Shown here in pieces: positions 36,875 through 44,853 of a DNA stretch of 64,000 nucleotides (the stretch's first letter is position 1; each line of letters opens with the position of its first letter). This DNA is from Acidobacteriota bacterium (GTDB lineage: Bacteria; Acidobacteriota; Terriglobia; Bryobacterales; Bryobacteraceae). The notes below the pieces were generated by a model, which was given only the letters and a program-made list of their open reading frames with translations, did not search any database and was not told the origin of the DNA. The stretch lies in NCBI GenBank assembly GCA_026393985.1, contig JAPKZB010000081.1:1-64000 (forward strand). The letters run 5' to 3'. A program made the translations under genes and the position numbers.

Positions 36875-38886
36875 GGGCGGGGGCCGAACCGTTCGATCTC
36901 TTTGATCAGAAACGAGTAATCTTCAAACGGCGGCCCACCGAGGCGGGACCAGCGGACGTTGCCTTGCTTGTCGATCAGGATGGTGGCGTGGATTTCCATC
37001 TCTTCAAAGTCGTCGTAGGCGAGGAAGCGGCGGGCGTTGGCGCTGCCTGGATCCGAGAGAAAACGGATGGACTGGTAGGCGGCTTCGGCGCCGAGCGTCT
37101 TGTTGACGGCGGGAGCATTAGGACTGACGGCGAGCACGTCGGTATCGAGGCGCTTCCAATCGGCGGCTTTCGCTTGCAGGCCGCGGAGCTGCTGCAGACA
37201 GTGGGGGCACTCACGACCGAGATAAAAGACGAGAATTGTGTTGCGGCCCTTTTGCGCGGCCATGGTTGCGGGTTTGCTGTCGGGGTCGAGGGCGTCAAGG
37301 GCGGGAGCGGCGAAGGGCGACCAGTGGTCGGGGCCGAACTGGCGCAGCGTTTCGGTTTGGTAGTGGCGCTGGGGTTCGGCCAGGCGCACGGGCGTGGGTT
37401 TGCCTGCGCGGTCTAGTCCCGCGAGGGCGAAACGGTCGTTGCGGGTGAGCGCGAGCGCCTTTTCAAAGGCGCGGACAGCAAGGTCGTTGGCGCCGGCGGC
37501 GAGATAGGCGTGGCCGAGGGCGTTGAAGAGGACTTCGGGATAGGAGGGCGGGTCGTTGTCGGCCAACTGCATGGAGTGCTGCTTTTCGGCTGCCTGGCTG
37601 AGCAGGTTCAGCCCAAGCAGCGTTTCGCCTTTGGCCAGGGCGAGGCGCGCTTTGAGGTCGAGCGCCATGATCGGATAAAGGCGCTCAACGGCCTTTTCCT
37701 TGGCGAGTTGGTCGAGGGCCTCCATGGCCTTTTCGCCCTGTTCGCGCTGGTTGAGGGCAAAGTGGGCGCGAGCTTCGGCATAGGCTTTAAGGAGCTGATC
37801 GGCCGGGATCTTACGCCAGGGGATGCCGCCGGAGGCGAGCAGGTCGTTCCACCGTTCGTACTTGACGAGGGTGCGGACCCAGGAGCGGATGCCCTGCGAG
37901 TGGGGGCTGAAGGGAGCCTCGCCGTTGGACTTGGGATCCTGCGGTGCTTCGACTAACTCGCGGGCACCGGCCAGGGCCAGCTCCGGCAGGCCCAACTGCT
38001 CCTGGATGTAGTTCAGATAGTGGCGATTATGGCCCCAGTTCCAGTAGTTGAAGGGAAAAACCTGCTGGACGTGCATGTTTTTGACCTCCGTGCGGGTGGC
38101 GGCGTCCATGGCGATGGCGGCCTCCTGCCACAGGCCCACCTGCGCGTAGATGTGGCCGGGCATATGCAGGGCGTGGCCGAGGTTCGGGGCGATGGCGCCG
38201 TAGCGTTTACAACTGGCGAGAGCCGCCTCGGGTTCGTGGTAATTCCAGTTATGGATGCGGTAGTGATGGAGGCCGGGGTGGTTGGGCTGGCGCTGTTCGA
38301 CTTCGCGGAGGATGAGTTCGGTGCCATAGCGGGAGTCGCCCATGTTGGCAAGGGCCAGCAGGAGGCGGGCCTCGTCGTCGGCGGGATACTTCAGGCAGAG
38401 CGTTTCGAGGATCTTCTTGTAGCGGACGTTGCGTTCGCGGTCGTCGTCGCTGCGGTCGCGGAGGCGGTCGGTCCGCTCGCGGGCTTCGAGGGCTTCGATG
38501 TAGAGCTGTTCGCGTTCGGTGACGGAGGCCTTGCGTTTAGCGGCTTCCTGGATGAAGGGGACGCTGCGTTCATCGCCGGCGGCGCGGGCCAGGCCCCAGT
38601 AGCACATGGCGTTTTCCGGTTCGAGCTTGAGGCACCAGCGGAAGGCGCGTTCGGCTTCGAAGTCGGAGAAGGAGTGCAGCAGGGTGTTGCCCTGGTTGAA
38701 CCACTGCTGCACCTCGGGGTTTTTGTGCGTGATGGGGAAGTGGACGGTACCGATGCCGGTCATGCGCTGCGGCCGGGTGCGGGGGCCGGTGTCGAAGGCT
38801 TCTCCTTTGTGCGAATGGCCGGCGCGGATCTCAGCCGCCGGGAGGAGGGAGGCGAGGAGCAGCAGGGATACCGTTGTTTTGATCAC
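36871..38886 (-). CDS. Secreted TPR protein with C-terminal thioredoxin-like (AhpC/TSA) domain
   Basis: 671 aa from a GTG start preceded by GGAGGA. The signal peptide is MIKTTVSLLLLASLLPAAE. Residues about 45-480 are helical TPR-like repeats (WFNQGNTLLHSFSDFEAERAFRWCLKLEPENAMCYWGLA is the first). Residues about 530-670 are a peroxiredoxin/thioredoxin-fold domain with TILVFYLGRECPHCLQQLRGL, an intact CxxC, and AHAVSPN-type sequence (VLAVSPNAPAVNKTLG). It is probably a periplasmic redox protein; the TPRs may hold partner proteins. A TACACT box ends six bases before the GTG. It converges with the Tat-signal methyltransferase. Confidence 0.87.
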   Translation of the reverse strand: MIKTTVSLLLLASLLPAAEIRAGHSHKGEAFDTGPRTRPQRMTGIGTVHFPITHKNPEVQQWFNQGNTLLHSFSDFEAERAFRWCLKLEPENAMCYWGLARAAGDERSVPFIQEAAKRKASVTEREQLYIEALEARERTDRLRDRSDDDRERNVRYKKILETLCLKYPADDEARLLLALANMGDSRYGTELILREVEQRQPNHPGLHHYRIHNWNYHEPEAALASCKRYGAIAPNLGHALHMPGHIYAQVGLWQEAAIAMDAATRTEVKNMHVQQVFPFNYWNWGHNRHYLNYIQEQLGLPELALAGARELVEAPQDPKSNGEAPFSPHSQGIRSWVRTLVKYERWNDLLASGGIPWRKIPADQLLKAYAEARAHFALNQREQGEKAMEALDQLAKEKAVERLYPIMALDLKARLALAKGETLLGLNLLSQAAEKQHSMQLADNDPPSYPEVLFNALGHAYLAAGANDLAVRAFEKALALTRNDRFALAGLDRAGKPTPVRLAEPQRHYQTETLRQFGPDHWSPFAAPALDALDPDSKPATMAAQKGRNTILVFYLGRECPHCLQQLRGLQAKAADWKRLDTDVLAVSPNAPAVNKTLGAEAAYQSIRFLSDPGSANARRFLAYDDFEEMEIHATILIDKQGNVRWSRLGGPPFEDYSFLIKEIERFGPRP

Positions 38887-38892
38887 TCCTCC

Positions 38893-38898
38893 AGTGTA
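38893..38898 (-). promoter_or_regulatory. TACACT -10-like box upstream of the TPR/thioredoxin gene
   Basis: TACACT on the minus strand ends six bases before the GTG at 38886; the intervening GGAGGA could serve as a ribosome-binding site only if transcription starts further upstream. Confidence 0.45.
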
Positions 38899-38907
38899 GC
38901 GGAGAGC

Positions 38908-41900
38908 CTAAAACTGGAGGCGCAGGGCGAGTTGGAAGCGCCGGGCGTTAGTGCCATCGGGCGGCCCGCTGTTGTTGTTCGGGGTGAGAAAGCTCACGTC
39001 GGGAGTCAGGAGCACGGGGCTGCTGAGCGGGGTGGTGACGGTGGTGGCGGCGGCTTGATAGATGATGTTCGAGTAGCCGTTGATGTTGGTGGTGTTCCAG
39101 AGATTGAAGGCTTCGCCGATCACTTCGGCGGTGAGGCGTTCGTTGAGCCGGAAGCGGCGGGACAGGCGGAGATCGAAACGGTAGTTCCATTCCCCGTAGA
39201 GCCCGTTGATGGGCTCGGTGGGCAGATAGCTCGTGCCGCCCTGGCCGAGGGTGCCGCCGAAGCCGTTCCACTGAGCGCCGTCGGGGGTTTGGAAGGGAAG
39301 GTTGGGCAGGGAGAGGGTGGAGGAGATGGGGCGCCCGGATTCGATGGTGTAGATGCCGCTCAGCAGGAAGCCTTTGAACTGCCAGATGCCGCTGTGGACG
39401 AGACGGTGGCGCTGGTCGGTGGGCGAGATCTGCCGGTTGCTTTCAACATCGAACTGATTGTAGAGCCGGGAGCCGGAGAAGGGCCCTTCCGAGCCGGCGC
39501 CGCCTCCGTTGCCGGTGCCGGCGACGTTTTCGGCCTTGGCCAGGGTGTAGCTCGTGTTGAACTGGAAGCCCTTGCCGTAGCGCTTCTTGAGTTCGATAAA
39601 CATAGCGTTGTACCAGGTCTGGCCGATCGAACGGTTGACCTGGATGGAGCCGAGGTTGGGGTTGGGCCGGGAGATATTAATGTTGGTAACGGCTCCGGCG
39701 GCGGTGCGGGTTTGACCGGCGACGTAGGGCACGGTGAAGGAGGTGCCGTTGGGCAGGCGGAAGGTCCGTTCAAAGCGGGGAGCGGGCAGATTCTCGTCGG
39801 TCACCAGGGGGAATCGGCTGCCGCCGGTGCGGGCGTAGGAGACGGTGAGGGTGAGGTTCTTGATGATCTCGCGGTCGATGCCGAGGGAGATATCGAAGAT
39901 GCGGGGCCGTTCAAAGTCGCTGGCGATACGGGTGATGGAGACGGCGCCGGCGGCGGCGGGGGGAAGCGCCGGGAGGGTGGCGGGGTAGTTGGGGGCGCCG
40001 GGGTCGCCGGGGCGGAGGGTGAGGCCGATGGTGGCCGCGCGGGGGTCGGTGAGGCCGGTGCGGGTGAGGGCGTCGAGGAGGATGCCGTTGGGGGTGCGGG
40101 CGAAGTAGAGGCCCGCGCCGCCGCGGATGACGGTTTTGTTGCGGCCGCCAAGATTCCAGGCAAAGCCGGCGCGGGGGCCGAAGTTGTTGCGGTCGGCGGG
40201 GAAGGCGTTGGTTTCCGAAACGGCAGGGTTGGGGAACTGCGACTGGGGCAGGTGCTGATAGTCGTAGCGGAGGCCGAGATTCAGGGTGAGGTTTGAGGTG
40301 AGGCGCCACTGATCCTGGACGAATCCGGCGTAGTCGATGGTGGCGAAGGTCGTGCCTGGCAGGCCGAAGCTTTGGGTGAAGGTGGTGTACTGGCGGCCGG
40401 CGGGGTTGAGCAGGTCGCGGCCGAACAGCAGGGCGTTCGTGTAGTTGTAAGTGGCGCCGAAGTTGGCGGGGTTATCGATGCGGTCGGAGGCACGGTTGAA
40501 CTCGCCGCCGAATTTGAAGATGTGGCGGCCCCGAATGAGGGTGACGTTGTTGATGAACTGCAGGCGGCGCTCGTCGGGCAGGGCGGGCCGTTCGAGAAAG
40601 TTGGCGCGGCCGAAGGAGAAGTTGCCGACGAAGACCTGCGGAGGCGGCTGGTCGCCGAACTGGAACTCGTGGTTGCGGCCCCACTGGAAGCGGAACTCGT
40701 TGATGGTGGTGGGGGTGAGGGTAGAGGTGAGCCGAGCGTTGGCGCTCCAGATGCGCACATCGTCGGTACCGTTGCGACCGACGTTGCCGAGGACGAGGGG
40801 GGTTTGGATGGCACCTTCACCGGAGGCCCAGAGCTGGTTGTAGAAGACCGAGAGGGTGTGTTTGGGGCTGAGGAGGTAGTCGACTTTGGTGAGGCCCAGA
40901 TACTGGTTGGCATTGCGCGGCAGGGCGTTGCCGGGGGCGCCGCCGGGGAACTTGGCGCGGAGGAAGTTGACGCCGGCGGTGAAGGCGGCCTGGTCGGCGG
41001 CGGGGGCGTTGGCCGCGGGGGCGCCAACGAGCAGGACGCGGCCGAGGTCTTCGGTGACGAGGGGGAAGTCGCGCAGCTGCTGGTCGTAGTTGACGAAGTA
41101 GAAGAGCTTGTCTTTGCGCAAGGGGCCGGAGATGGAGCCGCCGAACTGGTCACGGCGCTCGTCGGGGCGGAAGGAGGCGAGGGGGTCGCGCGCGGTGAGG
41201 GCTTTATTGCGGAAGTACCAGAAGGCGTCGGTGTGGAAGCGGTTGGCGCCGGAGCGGACGGTAGCGTTGATGGTGCCGCCGGCGGCGCGGCCGAACTCGG
41301 CTAAGAAGGCGCCGCGGCCGACCTGGAATTCGCCGATGGCGTTGGCCGAGATGTTGCCGGCGATGCGGGTACGGCCGCGGGCTTCGGAGAAGTAGGCCTG
41401 GTTGTCGTCGTTGCCTTCGATCATGAAGTTGTTGAAGACGCCGGACTGGCCGCGGTAGGAGAGCAGGCCGAAGCGGCCGTCGCGGGTGACGCCGGGCGAC
41501 AGGAGGGCGAACTGATCGAAGCGGCGTCCGTTGATGGGGAGGTCCTGAATCTCGCGGCGGCCGACGCTGCTCACGTCAGAGGAGTTGGTGGTATCAAGGA
41601 CGACAGACTGTTCGGTGACGGTAACCGTTTCGGTGACGGTGCCGACGGCGAGGCGCGCCTGGACTTGAGCGGTGGTGCCAACCAAAACGTTCACGTTGCT
41701 CTGCTCATAGCGGGAGAAGCCATCTTTGGTGAGGCGGACGGTGTAGGCGCCGGGGGGCAGCACGGGCACCTGGAACGTACCATTCGGCCCGGAAACCGTT
41801 TCCCGCACCTGGCCGGTGGACTGGCTGGTCACGACAACCTTCACGCCGGGCACGACCTGGTTGGCCGGGTCGAGGACGGTGCCGGCCAGGGCCCCGGTGC

Positions 41901-41982
41901 CGAGTTGGCTCTGGGCGAAAGCGACGGGCAGCAGGTGGGCGGCGGCCAGCAGGCCAAACAGCGTGACGAGTTTTTTTATCAA
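38908..41982 (-). CDS. TonB-dependent receptor-like outer membrane protein with carboxypeptidase-regulatory domain
   Basis: 1024 aa from a TTG at 41982, chosen because it immediately precedes the signal peptide (IKKLVTLFGLLAAAHLLPVAFAQ) and follows TAGGAT; longer in-frame ATG starts would run into the divergent gene. Residues about 25-115 form a carboxypeptidase-regulatory-like beta-sandwich (GTVLDPANQVVPGVKVVVTS, PPGAYTVRLTKDGF). A plug-like domain follows (RREIQDLPINGRRFDQFALLSPGV), then a large beta-barrel ending in LALRLQF with a terminal aromatic residue. This is the OmpA/TonB-dependent oar-like architecture that is abundant in Acidobacteria. It would bind and import, or adhere to, polymer fragments. 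The ligand is unknown. Confidence 0.92.
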   Translation of the reverse strand: MIKKLVTLFGLLAAAHLLPVAFAQSQLGTGALAGTVLDPANQVVPGVKVVVTSQSTGQVRETVSGPNGTFQVPVLPPGAYTVRLTKDGFSRYEQSNVNVLVGTTAQVQARLAVGTVTETVTVTEQSVVLDTTNSSDVSSVGRREIQDLPINGRRFDQFALLSPGVTRDGRFGLLSYRGQSGVFNNFMIEGNDDNQAYFSEARGRTRIAGNISANAIGEFQVGRGAFLAEFGRAAGGTINATVRSGANRFHTDAFWYFRNKALTARDPLASFRPDERRDQFGGSISGPLRKDKLFYFVNYDQQLRDFPLVTEDLGRVLLVGAPAANAPAADQAAFTAGVNFLRAKFPGGAPGNALPRNANQYLGLTKVDYLLSPKHTLSVFYNQLWASGEGAIQTPLVLGNVGRNGTDDVRIWSANARLTSTLTPTTINEFRFQWGRNHEFQFGDQPPPQVFVGNFSFGRANFLERPALPDERRLQFINNVTLIRGRHIFKFGGEFNRASDRIDNPANFGATYNYTNALLFGRDLLNPAGRQYTTFTQSFGLPGTTFATIDYAGFVQDQWRLTSNLTLNLGLRYDYQHLPQSQFPNPAVSETNAFPADRNNFGPRAGFAWNLGGRNKTVIRGGAGLYFARTPNGILLDALTRTGLTDPRAATIGLTLRPGDPGAPNYPATLPALPPAAAGAVSITRIASDFERPRIFDISLGIDREIIKNLTLTVSYARTGGSRFPLVTDENLPAPRFERTFRLPNGTSFTVPYVAGQTRTAAGAVTNINISRPNPNLGSIQVNRSIGQTWYNAMFIELKKRYGKGFQFNTSYTLAKAENVAGTGNGGGAGSEGPFSGSRLYNQFDVESNRQISPTDQRHRLVHSGIWQFKGFLLSGIYTIESGRPISSTLSLPNLPFQTPDGAQWNGFGGTLGQGGTSYLPTEPINGLYGEWNYRFDLRLSRRFRLNERLTAEVIGEAFNLWNTTNINGYSNIIYQAAATTVTTPLSSPVLLTPDVSFLTPNNNSGPPDGTNARRFQLALRLQF

Positions 41983-42074
41983 TCCAAATCCTATTCTTGC
42001 CCACGGTAGCAAATCCAGGTTACCGAGCGATGACGATTTCGCCGTCCGCGCCCCGGATCGGCCCGGGAATTGGA

Positions 42075-42080
42075 TAGAAT
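42075..42080 (+). promoter_or_regulatory. TAGAAT -10-like box (candidate leaderless start)
   Basis: TAGAAT ends seven bases before the ATG at 42088, with no Shine-Dalgarno sequence in between. It lies in the 105-base divergent region shared with the TonB-dependent receptor gene. Confidence 0.55.
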
Positions 42081-42087
42081 CACGCCG

Positions 42088-44013
42088 ATGCATCGATTCC
42101 CTGCCCTTGTCGTGCTGGCCGCTGCCGGCCTGTTGGCCCAATCGCCGGCCGTCCACATCAAGACCGCCATGCCGGCGCCGTCCTGGGCGCTGCTTGAACG
42201 CGAGCTACTCAAGTACAATTCGGAAGCCGTCGACCGTTTCGCCGCTAAGTACTACGACAGCCGCGGCTATCTGGCGCATACGCCGCGCTGGGGTACGCTC
42301 GACGGGCCAGACGACGCCGTCGAAACCACCTGGAATTGGACGCTGCTCCATGCGCTGGGCGGCGGCGACTCCGTGCTGCGCCACTACAAGCTCGCGCAGG
42401 AGGGCCACTGGAAGCAGTACGGCGAACTGCGGACCAAGTTGACGGCGCTGGCCGCCAACGGAGCCTACAAGCAGGAGTTCATCACGCAGTCCGACTGGTT
42501 TCACACCGCCGAAGGCCTGCGCGCCTTTCTGCTCGAAGGGTTGTCGAACCCCAACGACGCCACCTACCGGCAGCGCATGATCCGCTTCGCCAACCTGTAT
42601 AACGGCGAAGATCCCGACGCCCCGAATTATGATCCGACCAAGAAGATCATCAAGAGCATCTGGACCGGCAGCCTGGGCCCCATGCTGCGGAAGGCGACCA
42701 CCTATGACTGGGTGGGCGACCCGGTGCCCGGAACTTTCCATCTGCTGCACAATCCGGCCGGCCGCGGCAAACTGCTCGACCTGCAGGCCAACTACAAGAA
42801 GATGCTCGCCCACTGCGACGAGTATCTGGACAGCGTGGGCGACAATAATCTGAACTTGGCCGCCACCATCCTCGGGATGAACGCCTACATGCTGACCGGC
42901 GAAGAAAAGTACCGGCGCTGGACGCTCGACTACGCCGATGCCTGGAAGCAGCGTTCGATCGAGGCCGGGGGCAACATTCCGAGTAACATCGGCCTGGACG
43001 GCAAACTGGGCGGCGAGTACAAGGGCCAGTGGTGGAAGGGGACCTACGGCTGGAACTTCACAATCTTTGACGGCGAACTGGGCCAGATCGCCCACCGCAA
43101 CTACTTCACGGCCGGCACCTGGCCCGGTTTCGGCAACGCGCTTCTGCTGAGCGGCGACCAGTCGTATACGCAGGTGCTGCGCCGGCAGCTCGATAACCTG
43201 TACGCGCAGAAGAAGGTCGAAAACGGCCGCACGCTGCTTCCCCAGATGTACGGCGACCCGCGCGGCTACAAATACGATGGGCCGCCGAGCTGGTATCAGT
43301 TTGGGCCCAACCTGCACTACGACCGGCTGATGGAGATCTACCTGCGTTCGATGGACCGCAAGGACCTCGAACGGATTCCGGTGGCCACGCAGTTCCACCC
43401 GCCCGACCAGCCGGGCCGCAGCTATGGCGATCCGGACCGGACGACTTACTGGCTGGGGTATCTCGAAGGTAAGTTGCCGGACTATCCGGAGAAGGCCCTG
43501 CGGCAGGACCTGGCCCACGTTCGCCATAAGGTGGCCGAGTTCATGGAGGACCAGACGACGGCCGACTCCCGGCTGGCGGACTATCTGCTCGACTACAACC
43601 CGGCGGCCACGGCGGCGCTGCTGAATCTGACGGTCGGCGGTTACTTTGCCAATGGGCGCGTGTGGGTTCTGCACAGCCGGTTCCGCCATTTCGACCCGGT
43701 GAAGCGCCGGGCGGGGCTGCCCGAGGATGTGGCGGCGCTGGTGGAGAAGCTGGACGCGAGCAGCGCGACGATGACGCTGGTAAACACCAATCCGCTCGAC
43801 AGCCGGGAGTTGGTGGTGCAGGCTGGCGGCTACGGGGAACACCGGTTTGAGTCGGTGACGGTGAACGGGCAGACAACGGCAGTAAACGGGCCGGTGCTGA
43901 CGGTGCGTCTCGCGCCGGGGGCGGGGGCGCGGTTGCAGTTTCAGATGACGCGCTACGCCAACAAGCCGACGTTCGCCTTTCCGTGGGACCGGGCGTGGTA
44001 TCCCGCCAAGTAG
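42088..44013 (+). CDS. Large secreted protein of unknown function, possibly alpha/alpha-toroid
   Basis: 641 aa from ATG 42088. The signal peptide is MHRFPALVVLAAAGLLAQS. I do not recognise the family by name. The body is rich in aromatic residues and conserved-looking acidic/aromatic clusters (GTLDGPDDAVETTWNWTLLHALGGG, QSDWFHTAEGLRAFLLEGL, GWNFTIFDGELGQIAHRNYF), with repeated helix pairs that resemble (alpha/alpha) toroid enzymes acting on polysaccharides. The last 100 residues are beta-rich. Its divergence from a TonB-dependent receptor fits a role in polymer degradation, but this is inference. Its stop directly abuts the stop of the convergent TIM-barrel gene. Confidence 0.75.
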   Translation: MHRFPALVVLAAAGLLAQSPAVHIKTAMPAPSWALLERELLKYNSEAVDRFAAKYYDSRGYLAHTPRWGTLDGPDDAVETTWNWTLLHALGGGDSVLRHYKLAQEGHWKQYGELRTKLTALAANGAYKQEFITQSDWFHTAEGLRAFLLEGLSNPNDATYRQRMIRFANLYNGEDPDAPNYDPTKKIIKSIWTGSLGPMLRKATTYDWVGDPVPGTFHLLHNPAGRGKLLDLQANYKKMLAHCDEYLDSVGDNNLNLAATILGMNAYMLTGEEKYRRWTLDYADAWKQRSIEAGGNIPSNIGLDGKLGGEYKGQWWKGTYGWNFTIFDGELGQIAHRNYFTAGTWPGFGNALLLSGDQSYTQVLRRQLDNLYAQKKVENGRTLLPQMYGDPRGYKYDGPPSWYQFGPNLHYDRLMEIYLRSMDRKDLERIPVATQFHPPDQPGRSYGDPDRTTYWLGYLEGKLPDYPEKALRQDLAHVRHKVAEFMEDQTTADSRLADYLLDYNPAATAALLNLTVGGYFANGRVWVLHSRFRHFDPVKRRAGLPEDVAALVEKLDASSATMTLVNTNPLDSRELVVQAGGYGEHRFESVTVNGQTTAVNGPVLTVRLAPGAGARLQFQMTRYANKPTFAFPWDRAWYPAK

Positions 44014-44853
44014 TCAGCGATTGGCGCGGAACCGGTGCGCCAGATCGCGCAGATGCTGGCGGCCGCCCCGGGCCCGTTCGAGGGTCACGGCCGGGTTGGG
44101 GTCGCCGCCGATTTCGAGAATCATGGTGCCGTTGAAGTGCAGTTTGGTCAGGTGCGCTAGCAGCGCTGCCCAGTCGATGTCGCCCGCGCCGGGCGGCAGG
44201 TGGTCGTCACGCTCGCGGCGGTTGTCGCTGGCGTGCACCATCCAGAGATGGCCGGAGAGTTTGTGGACGACCAGCAGGAGGTCTTCGGCAAGGTGGGCGT
44301 GGCCCGTATCGAGGCAGATGCCCACGTCGTCGACATCGAGGGCGCCGAGAATCCACATGAGGTCGCGGGTGCGGCCGGCAAACAGATGCGGCAGCATGTT
44401 TTCGAGTACGAGGCCGATGCCCAATCGGCGGCAGTGGTGGTAGAAGCGGTTGAGGACCTCGACGGCGTTTTGAAGCCGGACGAAGCGCTCGTGCTCGGGC
44501 AGGATGGCCTGTTCCGGGCCGGGATGCAGGACGAGATACCGGACTTCGAGCAGCGCGGCCGCCTCGGCGGCTCCGATCAGTTCGGCCATGGCGAAGTCGC
44601 GAGAGGACTCCTCGAGCGAGGTAATGTCGATGGCCGGCGAAAACGGGGCGTGGAAGGAGTAGGCCTCCAATCCCAACTTATGAATGCGATCCCTCGCCCG
44701 CCGGACGGCGTCCTGGTCGTGGTAGTCAAGATGCGCCGGATGGGAGCAGATTTCGAGGCGGTCGAAGCCGCTGTTCCGGATCGGTTCGAGGCAGTCGAAG
44801 ATGCTGGTCTGCCAGAAGCAGCCGGTGGAAAGTCCAATGGCCCAGTCGCTCAT
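44014..44853 (-). CDS. Endonuclease-IV-like / sugar-isomerase-like TIM barrel
   Basis: 279 aa from the ATG at 44853, overlapping the upstream TGA (ATGA); a longer frame to 45291 is antisense-like extension inside the upstream gene and is rejected. It has no signal. The AP-endonuclease-2 barrel keeps a set of residues that lines up with all nine metal ligands of endonuclease IV: H68, H110, E151, D182 and H185 (LDTGH), H207 (WMVHASDN), D216 and H218 (DDH), E247. The same set with HLPPGxGDIDW also occurs in proteins called sugar phosphate isomerases, so a nuclease role is not proven. It is the last gene of the Hsp20/phosphoribosyltransferase/primase operon, which makes DNA-related activity worth testing. 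Confidence 0.82.
   Translation of the reverse strand: MSDWAIGLSTGCFWQTSIFDCLEPIRNSGFDRLEICSHPAHLDYHDQDAVRRARDRIHKLGLEAYSFHAPFSPAIDITSLEESSRDFAMAELIGAAEAAALLEVRYLVLHPGPEQAILPEHERFVRLQNAVEVLNRFYHHCRRLGIGLVLENMLPHLFAGRTRDLMWILGALDVDDVGICLDTGHAHLAEDLLLVVHKLSGHLWMVHASDNRRERDDHLPPGAGDIDWAALLAHLTKLHFNGTMILEIGGDPNPAVTLERARGGRQHLRDLAHRFRANR

Noticed and set aside
38020-40296. 758-aa plus-strand open frame
   Set aside because: Antisense to the TPR/thioredoxin and TonB-dependent receptor genes; low-complexity Gly/Ala/Val composition and no motif.
41983-42156. ATG starts giving a longer TonB-dependent receptor
   Set aside because: They overlap the divergent gene's signal peptide and would bury the receptor's own signal peptide 60-80 residues inside the protein.
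42205-43842. 545-aa minus-strand open frame
   Set aside because: Antisense to the secreted 641-aa protein, which has a signal peptide and TAGAAT box.
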